64,000 nucleotides of DNA from the NCBI RefSeq assembly GCF_900465315.1, contig NZ_UBIX01000014.1. One strand, 5' to 3'. Of this stretch, positions 54,397 to 62,280 are shown in pieces. The stretch is from Asaia bogorensis_B. GTDB lineage: Bacteria > Pseudomonadota > Alphaproteobacteria > Acetobacterales > Acetobacteraceae. How positions within the stretch are numbered: the stretch's first letter is position 1; every line of letters starts with the position of its first letter. The notes under the pieces are model-generated. The model was given only the letters and a program-made list of their open reading frames with translations, did not search any database and was not told the origin of the DNA. A program made the translations under genes and the position numbers.

Positions 54397-54636
54397 ATGT
54401 CGCCCCGTTTTTCTCTTCACTGGCAACGTCTCCTGCTGGTGGGAGCCCCGTTCTGCGCGGTTCTGCTGCCCATGCCTTTTCTTTATGGGGCCTCATGGCG
54501 CCTGCTTGGTGTGCCGGTGATCCTGTGGTGGCTGTTTGCCTGTCTGCCGTTCACGACACTCTGCCTTGCCCTTGCAGTCCGGCCCATGGGGGTAATCGCT
54601 AAGGATGCTGCACCTGTCGGAGGGGCAGAACGTTGA
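54397..54636 (+). CDS. Small membrane protein, DUF3311-like
   Basis: 79 residues with two hydrophobic helices (LLLVGAPFCAVLLPMPFLYGA and VPVILWWLFACLPFTTLCLALAV), matching the DUF3311 pattern of a short two-helix protein encoded immediately before a sodium:solute symporter. Its stop overlaps the symporter's TTG start. Probably an accessory or stability subunit of that transporter. Confidence 0.7.
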   Translation: MSPRFSLHWQRLLLVGAPFCAVLLPMPFLYGASWRLLGVPVILWWLFACLPFTTLCLALAVRPMGVIAKDAAPVGGAER

Positions 54637-56033
54637 AAGTGGCGGGTTTCGTTCTCGTCCTCCTGCTCGCTTTGGGATTGGCCTGCGCGCCGCTCAAAAG
54701 CGGTGTCAGCCGTGACCCTCGCGCCTTTTTTGCCGCACGAGGGCAGTTTGGCGTTGCGCTCTTTTTCCTGCTTTCAGTGGGCGAGACCTATTCGATCGGT
54801 TCGGTTCTGGGTTTTCCCGGAGGTATCGCCGCAAGCGGTTCCATCGACGTGGCATTGTGGTTTGTCGGGTATATCCTGCTCGCCTTCCCGGTCGGGATGG
54901 TGCTGTATCCCCGGTTATGGTGGGTGGGAAATCGTCTGGGTGCCATCACCTTGCCAGACCTCCTGGGGGGGTATTTCCAGAGTACGCTTGTCGGGCGTGT
55001 GACAGGGCTTGTGCTCGTGATTCTGATGCTCCCGCTGGGGACCATGCAGTTCATAGGGCTGGATGCGGTATTCTCGACCCTTGCCCTGCCGGTTTCCCCT
55101 GTCATGCTCAGTGCGTTCGCAGCATTGCTGGCGTTCCTTTTTGTGGCAGGTGGCGGATTGCGTGGTGCGGCGCTGAGTGCGGCATTGAAGGATAGCCTGA
55201 TCCTGCTCTCCATCGTCTGCGTGGCGTTTGCAGCCCTCCTGGCCTGGCCCCATCAGGCGACGCGACCTCTCAACGTGGCGCTGCGTGGTGCCAGTCCACA
55301 TCCTTTTTCGACCTGTGTGATGATCATGAGTACAATCGTGACGCAGGCTTTCGGCTTTTGCATCGCGCCACAAACCGCGGCCGCCGTCTTTTCGGCCCGT
55401 GATCCGCAAACCATCAGACGTGCCCAGATCTGGATGCCGCTTTATATGGTGCTGTTTCCGCTGCTGGTTGTCATTGCATGTTTTGGCCTGACCCATCCCG
55501 TCATCATGGGGCGGCCCGACTCAGTTTTTCTCACGGTAGCATCGCATCTGCTTCCGGGTTGGGGTGTGGGGATCGTCTCAGGCGCCGTGGCCCTGACTGC
55601 GCTCGTCTGGCTTGGGGCGGTGTGCCTCAGCCTTGCGGCGATCGTCACCCGCAGTTTCACGCCGCATCTTTCTGCCCCTGCGCAAAAGCGCACGGGTCTG
55701 GCCATCATTGCGCTCTATCTTGGCCTTTCCGTGCTGACAGCTGCCCTGCATACCGCGCTGATCGTGACACTTAACCGGCTGTTCTATGTGGGTCTGGTGC
55801 AGCTCCTGCCCGCCGTACTGCTTTGCGTAACGGGATATCGCGTTTCACCCGCACGACTGCTTGTCGCCCTGTTCCTCGGGCTTGTAACGGGCGGGGTGAT
55901 TTTCGCTCTGGACTGGGCCCCCTATGATCTGAGTCCGGCCCTTCCGGGCTTGCTGATCAATGGTGCGATACTGTTTCAGGCCGGACTGCCGTGCAGGGGT
56001 GACGAAAGGATGCCGGGTACTGCGAGACAGTGA
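54633..56033 (+). CDS. Sodium:solute symporter family transporter
   Basis: 466 residues with about twelve to thirteen helices. SSS-family features include FGVALFFLLSVGETYSIGSVLGFPG in the first helices, VGNRLGAITLPDLLGGYF, and AFGFCIAPQTAAAVFSARDPQTIRRAQIWMPLYMVLFPLLV in the middle. TTG start overlapping the DUF3311 stop (TTGA). Members take up sugars, organic acids, urea or amino acids with sodium. The substrate is not evident. Confidence 0.85.
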   Translation: MKVAGFVLVLLLALGLACAPLKSGVSRDPRAFFAARGQFGVALFFLLSVGETYSIGSVLGFPGGIAASGSIDVALWFVGYILLAFPVGMVLYPRLWWVGNRLGAITLPDLLGGYFQSTLVGRVTGLVLVILMLPLGTMQFIGLDAVFSTLALPVSPVMLSAFAALLAFLFVAGGGLRGAALSAALKDSLILLSIVCVAFAALLAWPHQATRPLNVALRGASPHPFSTCVMIMSTIVTQAFGFCIAPQTAAAVFSARDPQTIRRAQIWMPLYMVLFPLLVVIACFGLTHPVIMGRPDSVFLTVASHLLPGWGVGIVSGAVALTALVWLGAVCLSLAAIVTRSFTPHLSAPAQKRTGLAIIALYLGLSVLTAALHTALIVTLNRLFYVGLVQLLPAVLLCVTGYRVSPARLLVALFLGLVTGGVIFALDWAPYDLSPALPGLLINGAILFQAGLPCRGDERMPGTARQ

Positions 56034-56601
56034 TCAGGCATGAACTGCCCGCGCAAGGAAGCGTCAAGGCTGCCGTGGCGGGAAGATATCAGCCTTGCCT
56101 GACTCCCTGAGTGGGATTGTGGGGTGTGCTTCCAGACCCAAGCAAGGTGATCACCCGCGAGAGAGGGCAGGGAAGGCGATGACCGCCCGATGGTTGCTCT
56201 GGCTCATCCAGAAGCGCCCTCCGCCGCAAGGCCAGGTGCGCTGATTGGCGGCCGGTGCCATGTGAAAAAACAAGAGCGAATTTCGTCAAAACATGGCGGT
56301 TGCGGAGGATTGCGCCTCTGTCGAAATGAAATATCACATATGTGCATTTCGGCTGAGGGCAATTGGAGGGGCAATGTTCCCCTTATGTCATGTAGTATAT
56401 TGACCAAGGCATTGATAATATTGTGTATTTAAGGGGATTGTCGGTTGGGCAATCAAGAAGACTGTAATCAGGATCGTTCTGGTCCCACATAATAGGTAAC
56501 GAATATCACTCTCGCTAGTGTGATTTCGTTCATAACCACTGTTACGGTTATGGTTCTTGGGCACTTAGGGTGTTTTCCCGGCACACAGTATGGGGCCCAT
56601 T
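56034..56601. promoter_or_regulatory. Long leader/promoter region of the kinase-dehydrogenase operon
   Basis: About 560 bases without a gene. From 56320 it is AT-rich with several symmetric elements: the palindrome CACATATGTG (56335-56344) flanked by GAAAT/ATTTC (56328-56332, 56346-56350), and CATAACC/GGTTATG (56531-56552). A possible promoter TTGACC (56400-56405) with an 18-base spacer to TGTATT is present. The complexity fits control by more than one regulator. Confidence 0.45.
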
Positions 56602-58434
56602 ATGGTTCATTCAATCGTTCACGCAGCGCATACCGGCCATGGCGATGGCGCTTCGTCCCAGTCTCCCGCAGCACGGCCCAAGCTGGACCGCATCTTCAAC
56701 GACCCCGATGGCGTGGTCGAAGACGGTGTGCGCGGCGCACTTCTTGCCCATCCCGACATCATTGTCGAAACGGCCAATCCGCGTGTCGTCAAGCGCGCCA
56801 AGACCACGGGCCGTCGCAAGGTCGGCGTGATCACGGGTGGCGGTTCGGGCCATGAGCCGGCGTTCCTTGGCTATGTCGGTACGGGCCTTCTGGACTCGGT
56901 TGCCATTGGCGAGATCTTCTCTTCTCCGACGGCTGTGAGCTTCCTCGACGCCATGAAGGAAGCCGATATGGGCGCTGGCGTAGCCTGCCTGTTTGGCAAC
57001 TACGCGGGTGATACGATGAATGTCCGCATGGCGGCGCGTGATGCGCAGCAGGCTGGCATCAAGGTCGAGACCGTGGTCGCCACCGATGACGTTGCTTCGG
57101 CTCCAGCAAGTGAAGCCGAGCGCCGCCGCGGTGTTGCTGGCGAAATCCTGATGTGGAAAGCCGCCGGTGCGCGCGCCGAAGAAGGCGGCTCGCTGGACGA
57201 GGTGATTGCCGTGGCCCGCAAGGCCATTGCCAATACCCGCTCCATCGGTGTCGGCCTCACGCCCTGCACCATCGTTGCCAACGGCCATCCGAATTTCTCG
57301 ATCGAACTCGGGACCATGGAAGTCGGTATCGGCCATCATGGCGAGCCTGGCGTGTCGGTTCAGGAACTCGGCCGTTCGCGCGATATCGCCAAGCTGATGC
57401 TCGAGCACATTCTGCCCGACCTGCCCTTCACCAAGGGTGACCGCGTGACGGTGCTGCTTTCGGGTCTGGGTGCCACCCCGATCATCGAACTCTATGTGCT
57501 GTACGCTGATGTTGCCGATCTCCTGAAGGAGAAGGGCATTGAGGTGGCGCATCGCTTCGTTGGCAATCTCTTCACCTCGCTCGAGATGAAGGGCGCCACC
57601 CTGACGATCATGAAGACCGATGAAGAGCTGGATCGCCTGATGGCTGCGCCCGCCGAATCAATCGGTCTGGTGCGCGTCGGTGCCGGTGCGGCACAGGTTC
57701 AGGCCGCTGAAGCGCCGACGGCCAAGGCCGACCCGGTCGAAGCACTGGTCAAGACCGCGACGGGCGAGAAATACGTACCCAAGAGCGGCATCCCCGTTGC
57801 CGAAACCACGAAGGTCATCCCGGCCCTGGTCGATGCCATCGTCAAGGCACGTGACTGGCTGAGCGAGATCGACGGCAAGATCGGCGATGGCGATCACGGC
57901 ATCAACATGGCCAAGGGCTTTGCCCGCTGCGGCGATGCGCTGGGTGCCAACCCGCCGGTCATGGAAAAGGGCCTCGATACCCTGTCAGACTCCCTGATGG
58001 CCGGTATTGGCGGCTCGATGGGCCCGCTTTATGGCCGTTTCTTCGAAGGCATGGCGATCCCGCTGCGCAATGTCGAATTCCTTGATGGCAAGCTCTTCGC
58101 CCAGATGCTCGATGGGGCGCTGGCCGGGATCAACAGCCTTGGCAATGCCCGCGTAGGGGACAAGACTCTTGTCGATACGCTGCAGCCTTCGGTTGAAGCC
58201 TTCCACAAGGCACTGGATGACGGAAAGTCGTTCGAGCAGGCCCTGATCGCGATGTCGGAAGCGGCAGAACGCGGTCGTGACTCCACAATCGATCTGGTGG
58301 CCCGTATCGGCCGCGCCAGCCGACTGGGCGAGCGCTCACGCGGCGTGCTCGATGCCGGTGCAACGTCCTGCTGCCTGATCCTTCAGACGATCGCCAAGGA
58401 GCTCGTGGCTCCGGCGCGTAACCACAACGCCTGA
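56602..58434 (+). CDS. Fused DhaK-DhaL ATP-dependent ketose kinase (dihydroxyacetone/erythrulose kinase)
   Basis: 610 residues. The DhaK half has FNDPDGVVEDGVRGAL, GVITGGGSGHEPAFLGYVG, LFGNYAGDTMNV and the substrate-binding His in GIGHHGEPG. The DhaL half (from about 400) has KIGDGDHGINMAKGF, which coordinates Mg-ATP, and GGSMGPLYGRFF. The two halves are joined in one chain, as in ATP-dependent kinases rather than the PTS-linked DhaKLM. Alternative ATG at 56590. Related proteins phosphorylate dihydroxyacetone, D- or L-erythrulose. The dehydrogenase 27 bases downstream suggests oxidation of a polyol followed by phosphorylation of the ketose. Codon use (CTG, GGC, ATC, AAG) is strongly biased, so high expression is likely. 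Confidence 0.9.
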   Translation: MVHSIVHAAHTGHGDGASSQSPAARPKLDRIFNDPDGVVEDGVRGALLAHPDIIVETANPRVVKRAKTTGRRKVGVITGGGSGHEPAFLGYVGTGLLDSVAIGEIFSSPTAVSFLDAMKEADMGAGVACLFGNYAGDTMNVRMAARDAQQAGIKVETVVATDDVASAPASEAERRRGVAGEILMWKAAGARAEEGGSLDEVIAVARKAIANTRSIGVGLTPCTIVANGHPNFSIELGTMEVGIGHHGEPGVSVQELGRSRDIAKLMLEHILPDLPFTKGDRVTVLLSGLGATPIIELYVLYADVADLLKEKGIEVAHRFVGNLFTSLEMKGATLTIMKTDEELDRLMAAPAESIGLVRVGAGAAQVQAAEAPTAKADPVEALVKTATGEKYVPKSGIPVAETTKVIPALVDAIVKARDWLSEIDGKIGDGDHGINMAKGFARCGDALGANPPVMEKGLDTLSDSLMAGIGGSMGPLYGRFFEGMAIPLRNVEFLDGKLFAQMLDGALAGINSLGNARVGDKTLVDTLQPSVEAFHKALDDGKSFEQALIAMSEAAERGRDSTIDLVARIGRASRLGERSRGVLDAGATSCCLILQTIAKELVAPARNHNA

Positions 58435-58461
58435 TACGCCACGAACCGAAAGACCAAGACC

Positions 58462-59589
58462 ATGAACAAGATTGTTACGCCTGACCTGGGTGCCCTGCAG
58501 AAAGAAGCAGCCAGCGTCGCTCTGCCGGAAAAGATGATGGCCGTCGTCGCCTACGAACCCGGCGATTATCGTTGGGAAGAAGTGGACGTCCCCCGCGCCG
58601 GTCCCGATGACATCATCATCGAAGTCGAGACCGTGGGCATCTGCGCCGGTGACATCAAGTGCTTCCTGGGCGCCCCTTCCTTCTGGGGCGACAAGGAACA
58701 GCCCCGCTACGTCAAGCCGCCGATGATCCCGGGCCACGAATTCATCGGGCGCGCTGTCGAGATCGGCGAGAACCTGCGCGGCCAGTACAAGGTGGGTGAC
58801 CGCCTGATCAGCGAGCAGATCGTTCCCTGCGACGATTGCCGTTACTGCAAGGGCGGGCAGTACTGGATGTGCGAACGTCACGACCTGTACGGCTTCCAGA
58901 ACAACACGAACGGCGCCATGGCGAAGTATATGCGCTTCCCCAAGACGTCGCGCACCCACCGCGTTCCGGAAGACATGCCCGCCGAGGCGGCTGCCCTGAT
59001 CGAGCCCTATGCCTGCTCCGTTCACGCTGTGAACCGTGCGAATATCCAGCTTGATGACGTGGTGGTTCTGGCCGGTGCCGGTACGCTGGGTCTGGGCATG
59101 GTAGGCGCTGCCCGCCTGAAGAACCCGAGCAAACTGATCGTGCTCGACACCAAGCAGGACCGTCTGGATCTGGCCAAGAAGTTCGGCGCGGATATCGTGA
59201 TGAACCCGCTTGAAGAAGACGTGGTGGCCAAGGTCAAGGAACTGACCGGTGGCTATGGCTGCGATGTGTATATCGAAGCAACCGGCCATCCCTCGAGCGT
59301 TCGTCAGGGCCTGCACATGATCCGCAAGCTCGGCCGCTTCGTCGAGTTCAGCGTGTTTGGCGATGAAGTGACCTGTGACTGGTCGATCATCTCCGATCGC
59401 AAGGAGCTGGACGTGCTCGGTGCGCATCTGGGTCCGTACTGCTACCCCTTCACCATTGCCGCCATTGCCGATGGTCGTCTGCCGGTCGAGGGTGTGGTGA
59501 CCCACTCCCTGCCGCTGGACCAGTGGAAGGAAGGCTTCGACCTGATGAAGAAGGGCGACAAGTCCATCAAGACGGTCCTGATCCCATAA
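58462..59589 (+). CDS. Zinc-dependent polyol dehydrogenase (erythritol/threitol dehydrogenase-like)
   Basis: 375-residue medium-chain dehydrogenase: zinc ligands in VGICAGDIKCF (Cys), IPGHEFIG (His-Glu) and EPYACSVHA (Glu). The structural zinc Cys set is present (PCDDCRYCKGGQYWMCERH). Cofactor loop LAGAGTLGLGMVGAA with Asp in VLDTKQ suggests NAD+. The N-terminus has an extra 25 residues before the core. It resembles enzymes oxidising erythritol, threitol or altritol, such as EltD; identification is by gross similarity and context with the ketose kinase. Strong codon bias. It ends in a clear hairpin terminator. Confidence 0.87.
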   Translation: MNKIVTPDLGALQKEAASVALPEKMMAVVAYEPGDYRWEEVDVPRAGPDDIIIEVETVGICAGDIKCFLGAPSFWGDKEQPRYVKPPMIPGHEFIGRAVEIGENLRGQYKVGDRLISEQIVPCDDCRYCKGGQYWMCERHDLYGFQNNTNGAMAKYMRFPKTSRTHRVPEDMPAEAAALIEPYACSVHAVNRANIQLDDVVVLAGAGTLGLGMVGAARLKNPSKLIVLDTKQDRLDLAKKFGADIVMNPLEEDVVAKVKELTGGYGCDVYIEATGHPSSVRQGLHMIRKLGRFVEFSVFGDEVTCDWSIISDRKELDVLGAHLGPYCYPFTIAAIADGRLPVEGVVTHSLPLDQWKEGFDLMKKGDKSIKTVLIP

Positions 59590-59611
59590 GATCAAGCCTG
59601 TTTCAGGTGGG

Positions 59612-59646
59612 AAAGGCGGTTCCGAAAGGAGCCGCCTTTTCTGTTT
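59612..59646. terminator. Rho-independent terminator (bidirectional)
   Basis: A GC-rich stem formed by AAAGGCGGTTCC (59612-59623) and GGAGCCGCCTTT, separated by a GAAA tetraloop and containing one G-U pair, is followed by TTCTGTTTTC. It lies directly between the dehydrogenase stop and the convergent PhzF stop and can serve both strands. Confidence 0.9.
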
Positions 59647-60489
59647 TCAGAGTGTCAGCGTGCCTGCAATGCGTGGCGTCACAGTCCCTCCGACCCAGAT
59701 CGTCTCCCCCTCCCTGACGATTGAAACACGGCCATTGCGGCCCATCGCAGTACCCTGGCTCGCGATATAGCTCTCCGGGGCTGCGCCCTTGCCAATCATC
59801 CACTGGGCCATGGCGGCATTGAGGCTGCCTGTCACCGGGTCTTCAAATCCTTGGTTCTGGCCGACAAAGGCCCTGATCTCGAAGGCAGCGCCCGTCTCAT
59901 CACGGTCTTCCTGCCAAGGCGCTACGATCCCGTAGAGATTGTCGCCCATTCTCGACCAGTCAGGCCTCACCGAAAGCACATCCTTGCGCTCATGAAGGGC
60001 AAGCAGTTGCCAGGGCGGGCCATTATCCCCCCAGGCAGCATCCAGGATATCATCGGGAGCAAGGCCCAGCGCCGCGCAGGCGGTATTGCGCTCCTCGATC
60101 GTCAGGGGGGTGGCCCGTCGCCTCGGTGGGGCTGCGAAAGCAAAACGTGTTCCATCAACCCGCACGCGCACCAGCCCCACACCACATTCCTGCACGATGG
60201 TGCCATCATGGGTGTTGCCGGGGAGGGAGGCCCATACAAAGGCTGTGCCGAGTGTCGGGTGCCCCGCAAAGGGAAGCTCACCGCCGGGCGTGAAGATACG
60301 CACGCGATACGAGGCTTCGGGCGTCGTGGGGCGCAACAGGAAGGTTGTCTCGCTCAGATTGGTCCAGTTGGCGATGCGGGCCATCAGCGCATCATCAAGG
60401 CCATCGGCATCCAGAATGACCGCCAGGGGATTACCGGCGAAGGGTGTGGCGGCGAAAACATCGACCTGCCGGAAGGGATGGTCGCTCAT
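59647..60489 (-). CDS. PhzF-family isomerase
   Basis: 280 residues of the DapF/PhzF fold. N-terminal RQVDVFAATPFAGNPLAVILDA, the catalytic Glu region NWTNLSETTFLL, and FTPGGELPFAGHPTLGTAFVW are characteristic. The C-terminal half has the mirrored QNQGFEDPVTGSLNAAMAQW. The short start (60489, MSDHPFRQ) removes 48 unrelated residues. The exact substrate is unknown; most family members are not in phenazine synthesis and no phenazine genes are nearby. Confidence 0.9.
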   Translation of the reverse strand: MSDHPFRQVDVFAATPFAGNPLAVILDADGLDDALMARIANWTNLSETTFLLRPTTPEASYRVRIFTPGGELPFAGHPTLGTAFVWASLPGNTHDGTIVQECGVGLVRVRVDGTRFAFAAPPRRRATPLTIEERNTACAALGLAPDDILDAAWGDNGPPWQLLALHERKDVLSVRPDWSRMGDNLYGIVAPWQEDRDETGAAFEIRAFVGQNQGFEDPVTGSLNAAMAQWMIGKGAAPESYIASQGTAMGRNGRVSIVREGETIWVGGTVTPRIAGTLTL

Positions 60490-60635
60490 GTTCGACCCTT
60501 TCGTAGAGCGGTAGGGACAGAACACAAGCGTAACAGACAAAACATTGCTCAGGCCAGCCCGGCCGAAAATCGCCACAAACCGCCGCTTGAACCACGGGAC
60601 GATAGAGAGGACCTGAAGGCAGGAGGAGCACAACC

Positions 60636-61970
60636 ATGAGAGGCGTGTCTAAACTGGGCGTTACGCTCGGGGTCAGCATCATCATGGGTTATGTCGGGAT
60701 TGCGCGGGCTGATTCTCTTGCCACGCTCGGTAGTCTCTCGGCGTTACGCGAGCACGGCGTGATGTTTCACGTGCAGCATACCAACGAGACGCAGGCGATG
60801 ATCGGCTCCCCCACGCCCGGGCTGGGGCTGGAGAAGGGCGTCGGCAATGTCGGTATCTTCACCTATGGCAGCGATATCGACTGGGAACGTCTGGCGGGCC
60901 TGCAAGGTGTCTCGACGCATATCATTCTTGCCAGTGGCTATGGCAGCCCGACGAGCCACAAATTCGGAGATTTCCTGAATCCGAGCCAGGCCACCTATGG
61001 CGGTGTCGGCAATGTCGTGGTCCATCTGGTCTCGGCCTATGTTGAAAAATCTATGCTGTATGACCGGGTGAGCGCGGCTGTGGGGCGCATGACGTTCCTT
61101 TCCGATTTCTCGGCCAATCCGCTCTACTGCAATTTCATGAACGGCGCTTTTTGCGGCAATCCGCGTGCAGCATCGGATAACAAGGCTCATGCGCCATTCC
61201 CCATGTCGAACTGGGCGACACGGGTGCGCGTGCAGATTACCAATGAGATGGCGATCAAGACCGGTCTCTACCTGACTGAAACCGAGGCAATCTATACGCA
61301 CCATCAGACACGCACGGGCTTCAAGTTCAACGGCGCCACGATCGATGGCATGGCCCTGCCGCTTGAGGTGAGCTGGACACCGGCCTTCGGGCCGAGAAAG
61401 AGCATGTCGGGTCTCTACAAGCTCGGCTTTGTTTACGACACGGCCCGTCATGACAGCCGTTTCGAGGGCATGGAAGGGCAGAACCTCTATCTGGTCGGCG
61501 CATCGCCACGCCAGATCAAGGGGGCATGGTCGGCATGGGTCATGGCGGATCAGATGGTCTGGCGCTTCAAGGGGCGTGGTCGCGATGCAGGCCTGACCCT
61601 GCTGGGGGCGGCCTACTGGAACGCGCCACGCACAGCCTTGCGCAAGGCTCAGTACTCTCTGGGGTTGTTCATGAGAGGCATGATCGCCTCCCGCCCGAGC
61701 GATGCCATCGGGCTTGATATGACGGTCATTCAGGTCTCACGTGCTGCACGCCTTGCCCAGCTTGCCGCCTATGCCCAGGAGGGGCGTTTGCGGGGGCATA
61801 CCAGGCGACCTCAGGATTGGGGGGGCATCATCGAGGCGTTCTACCAACTGCATGTCTGGCGTGGTGTCTCGATTGCGCCTGACATCCAGTATTACATCAA
61901 CCCAGGGCTTCAGCCCGGGCTGCGGAACCAGCTGCTGATGGGCGTCAAGACGCATATCGAGTTCATCTGA
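60636..61970 (+). CDS. Carbohydrate-selective porin OprB family
   Basis: 444 residues: a signal peptide (VTLGVSIIMGYVGIARA) then a barrel with EKGVGNVGIFTYGSDIDWERL, VGRMTFLSDFSANPLYCNFMNGAFCGNPRA (two Cys that may pair), and a C-terminus with QLHVWRGVSIAPDIQYYINPG, the family signature, ending HIEFI. Strong Shine-Dalgarno AGGAGG. It allows sugars and perhaps polyols through the outer membrane, consistent with the polyol catabolism encoded upstream. Confidence 0.88.
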   Translation: MRGVSKLGVTLGVSIIMGYVGIARADSLATLGSLSALREHGVMFHVQHTNETQAMIGSPTPGLGLEKGVGNVGIFTYGSDIDWERLAGLQGVSTHIILASGYGSPTSHKFGDFLNPSQATYGGVGNVVVHLVSAYVEKSMLYDRVSAAVGRMTFLSDFSANPLYCNFMNGAFCGNPRAASDNKAHAPFPMSNWATRVRVQITNEMAIKTGLYLTETEAIYTHHQTRTGFKFNGATIDGMALPLEVSWTPAFGPRKSMSGLYKLGFVYDTARHDSRFEGMEGQNLYLVGASPRQIKGAWSAWVMADQMVWRFKGRGRDAGLTLLGAAYWNAPRTALRKAQYSLGLFMRGMIASRPSDAIGLDMTVIQVSRAARLAQLAAYAQEGRLRGHTRRPQDWGGIIEAFYQLHVWRGVSIAPDIQYYINPGLQPGLRNQLLMGVKTHIEFI

Positions 61971-62280
61971 CAGAATGACCTTTGCCTTGCGTGAAGCAGG
62001 CGCCCCTCGCTAGGCAACGCTGCTCGTGCTGTGCCGGCGGAATGTTGCAGAAAAAGCACATATCTGGTCCGAGTTAAGAAAGATTTTAAGAATCGTTTGC
62101 ATCTGAGTGTAACTTACCCGAAACACAGCACCGAAGGCCAAGCGCCGCGATTCTGAGTATTGAACCCTGCATGGGAAGGTAATGGTTGGGCGTATCCGAA
62201 TTATATTCGGTTATGTCAAAACATTTCAGGACGTTCTGCGCCTCGCTTTCGCTGTCGATAACGGATTTCTGGTGAGTCGT
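61971..62280. promoter_or_regulatory. Promoter region of the TonB-dependent receptor, Fur-like box
   Basis: About 310 bases. TTAAGAATCGTTTGCAT (62086-62102) resembles the half-sites of proteobacterial Fur boxes common upstream of siderophore receptors, so iron control is likely. An in-frame ATG at 62182 (with GAAGG close upstream) would extend the receptor by 33 residues; the start at 62281 is preferred. No other gene seen. Confidence 0.45.

Noticed and set aside
58336..59595. Minus-strand open frame of 419 codons opposite the polyol dehydrogenase
   Set aside because: It results from strong codon bias (few stops on the complementary strand); motifs are all on the plus strand.
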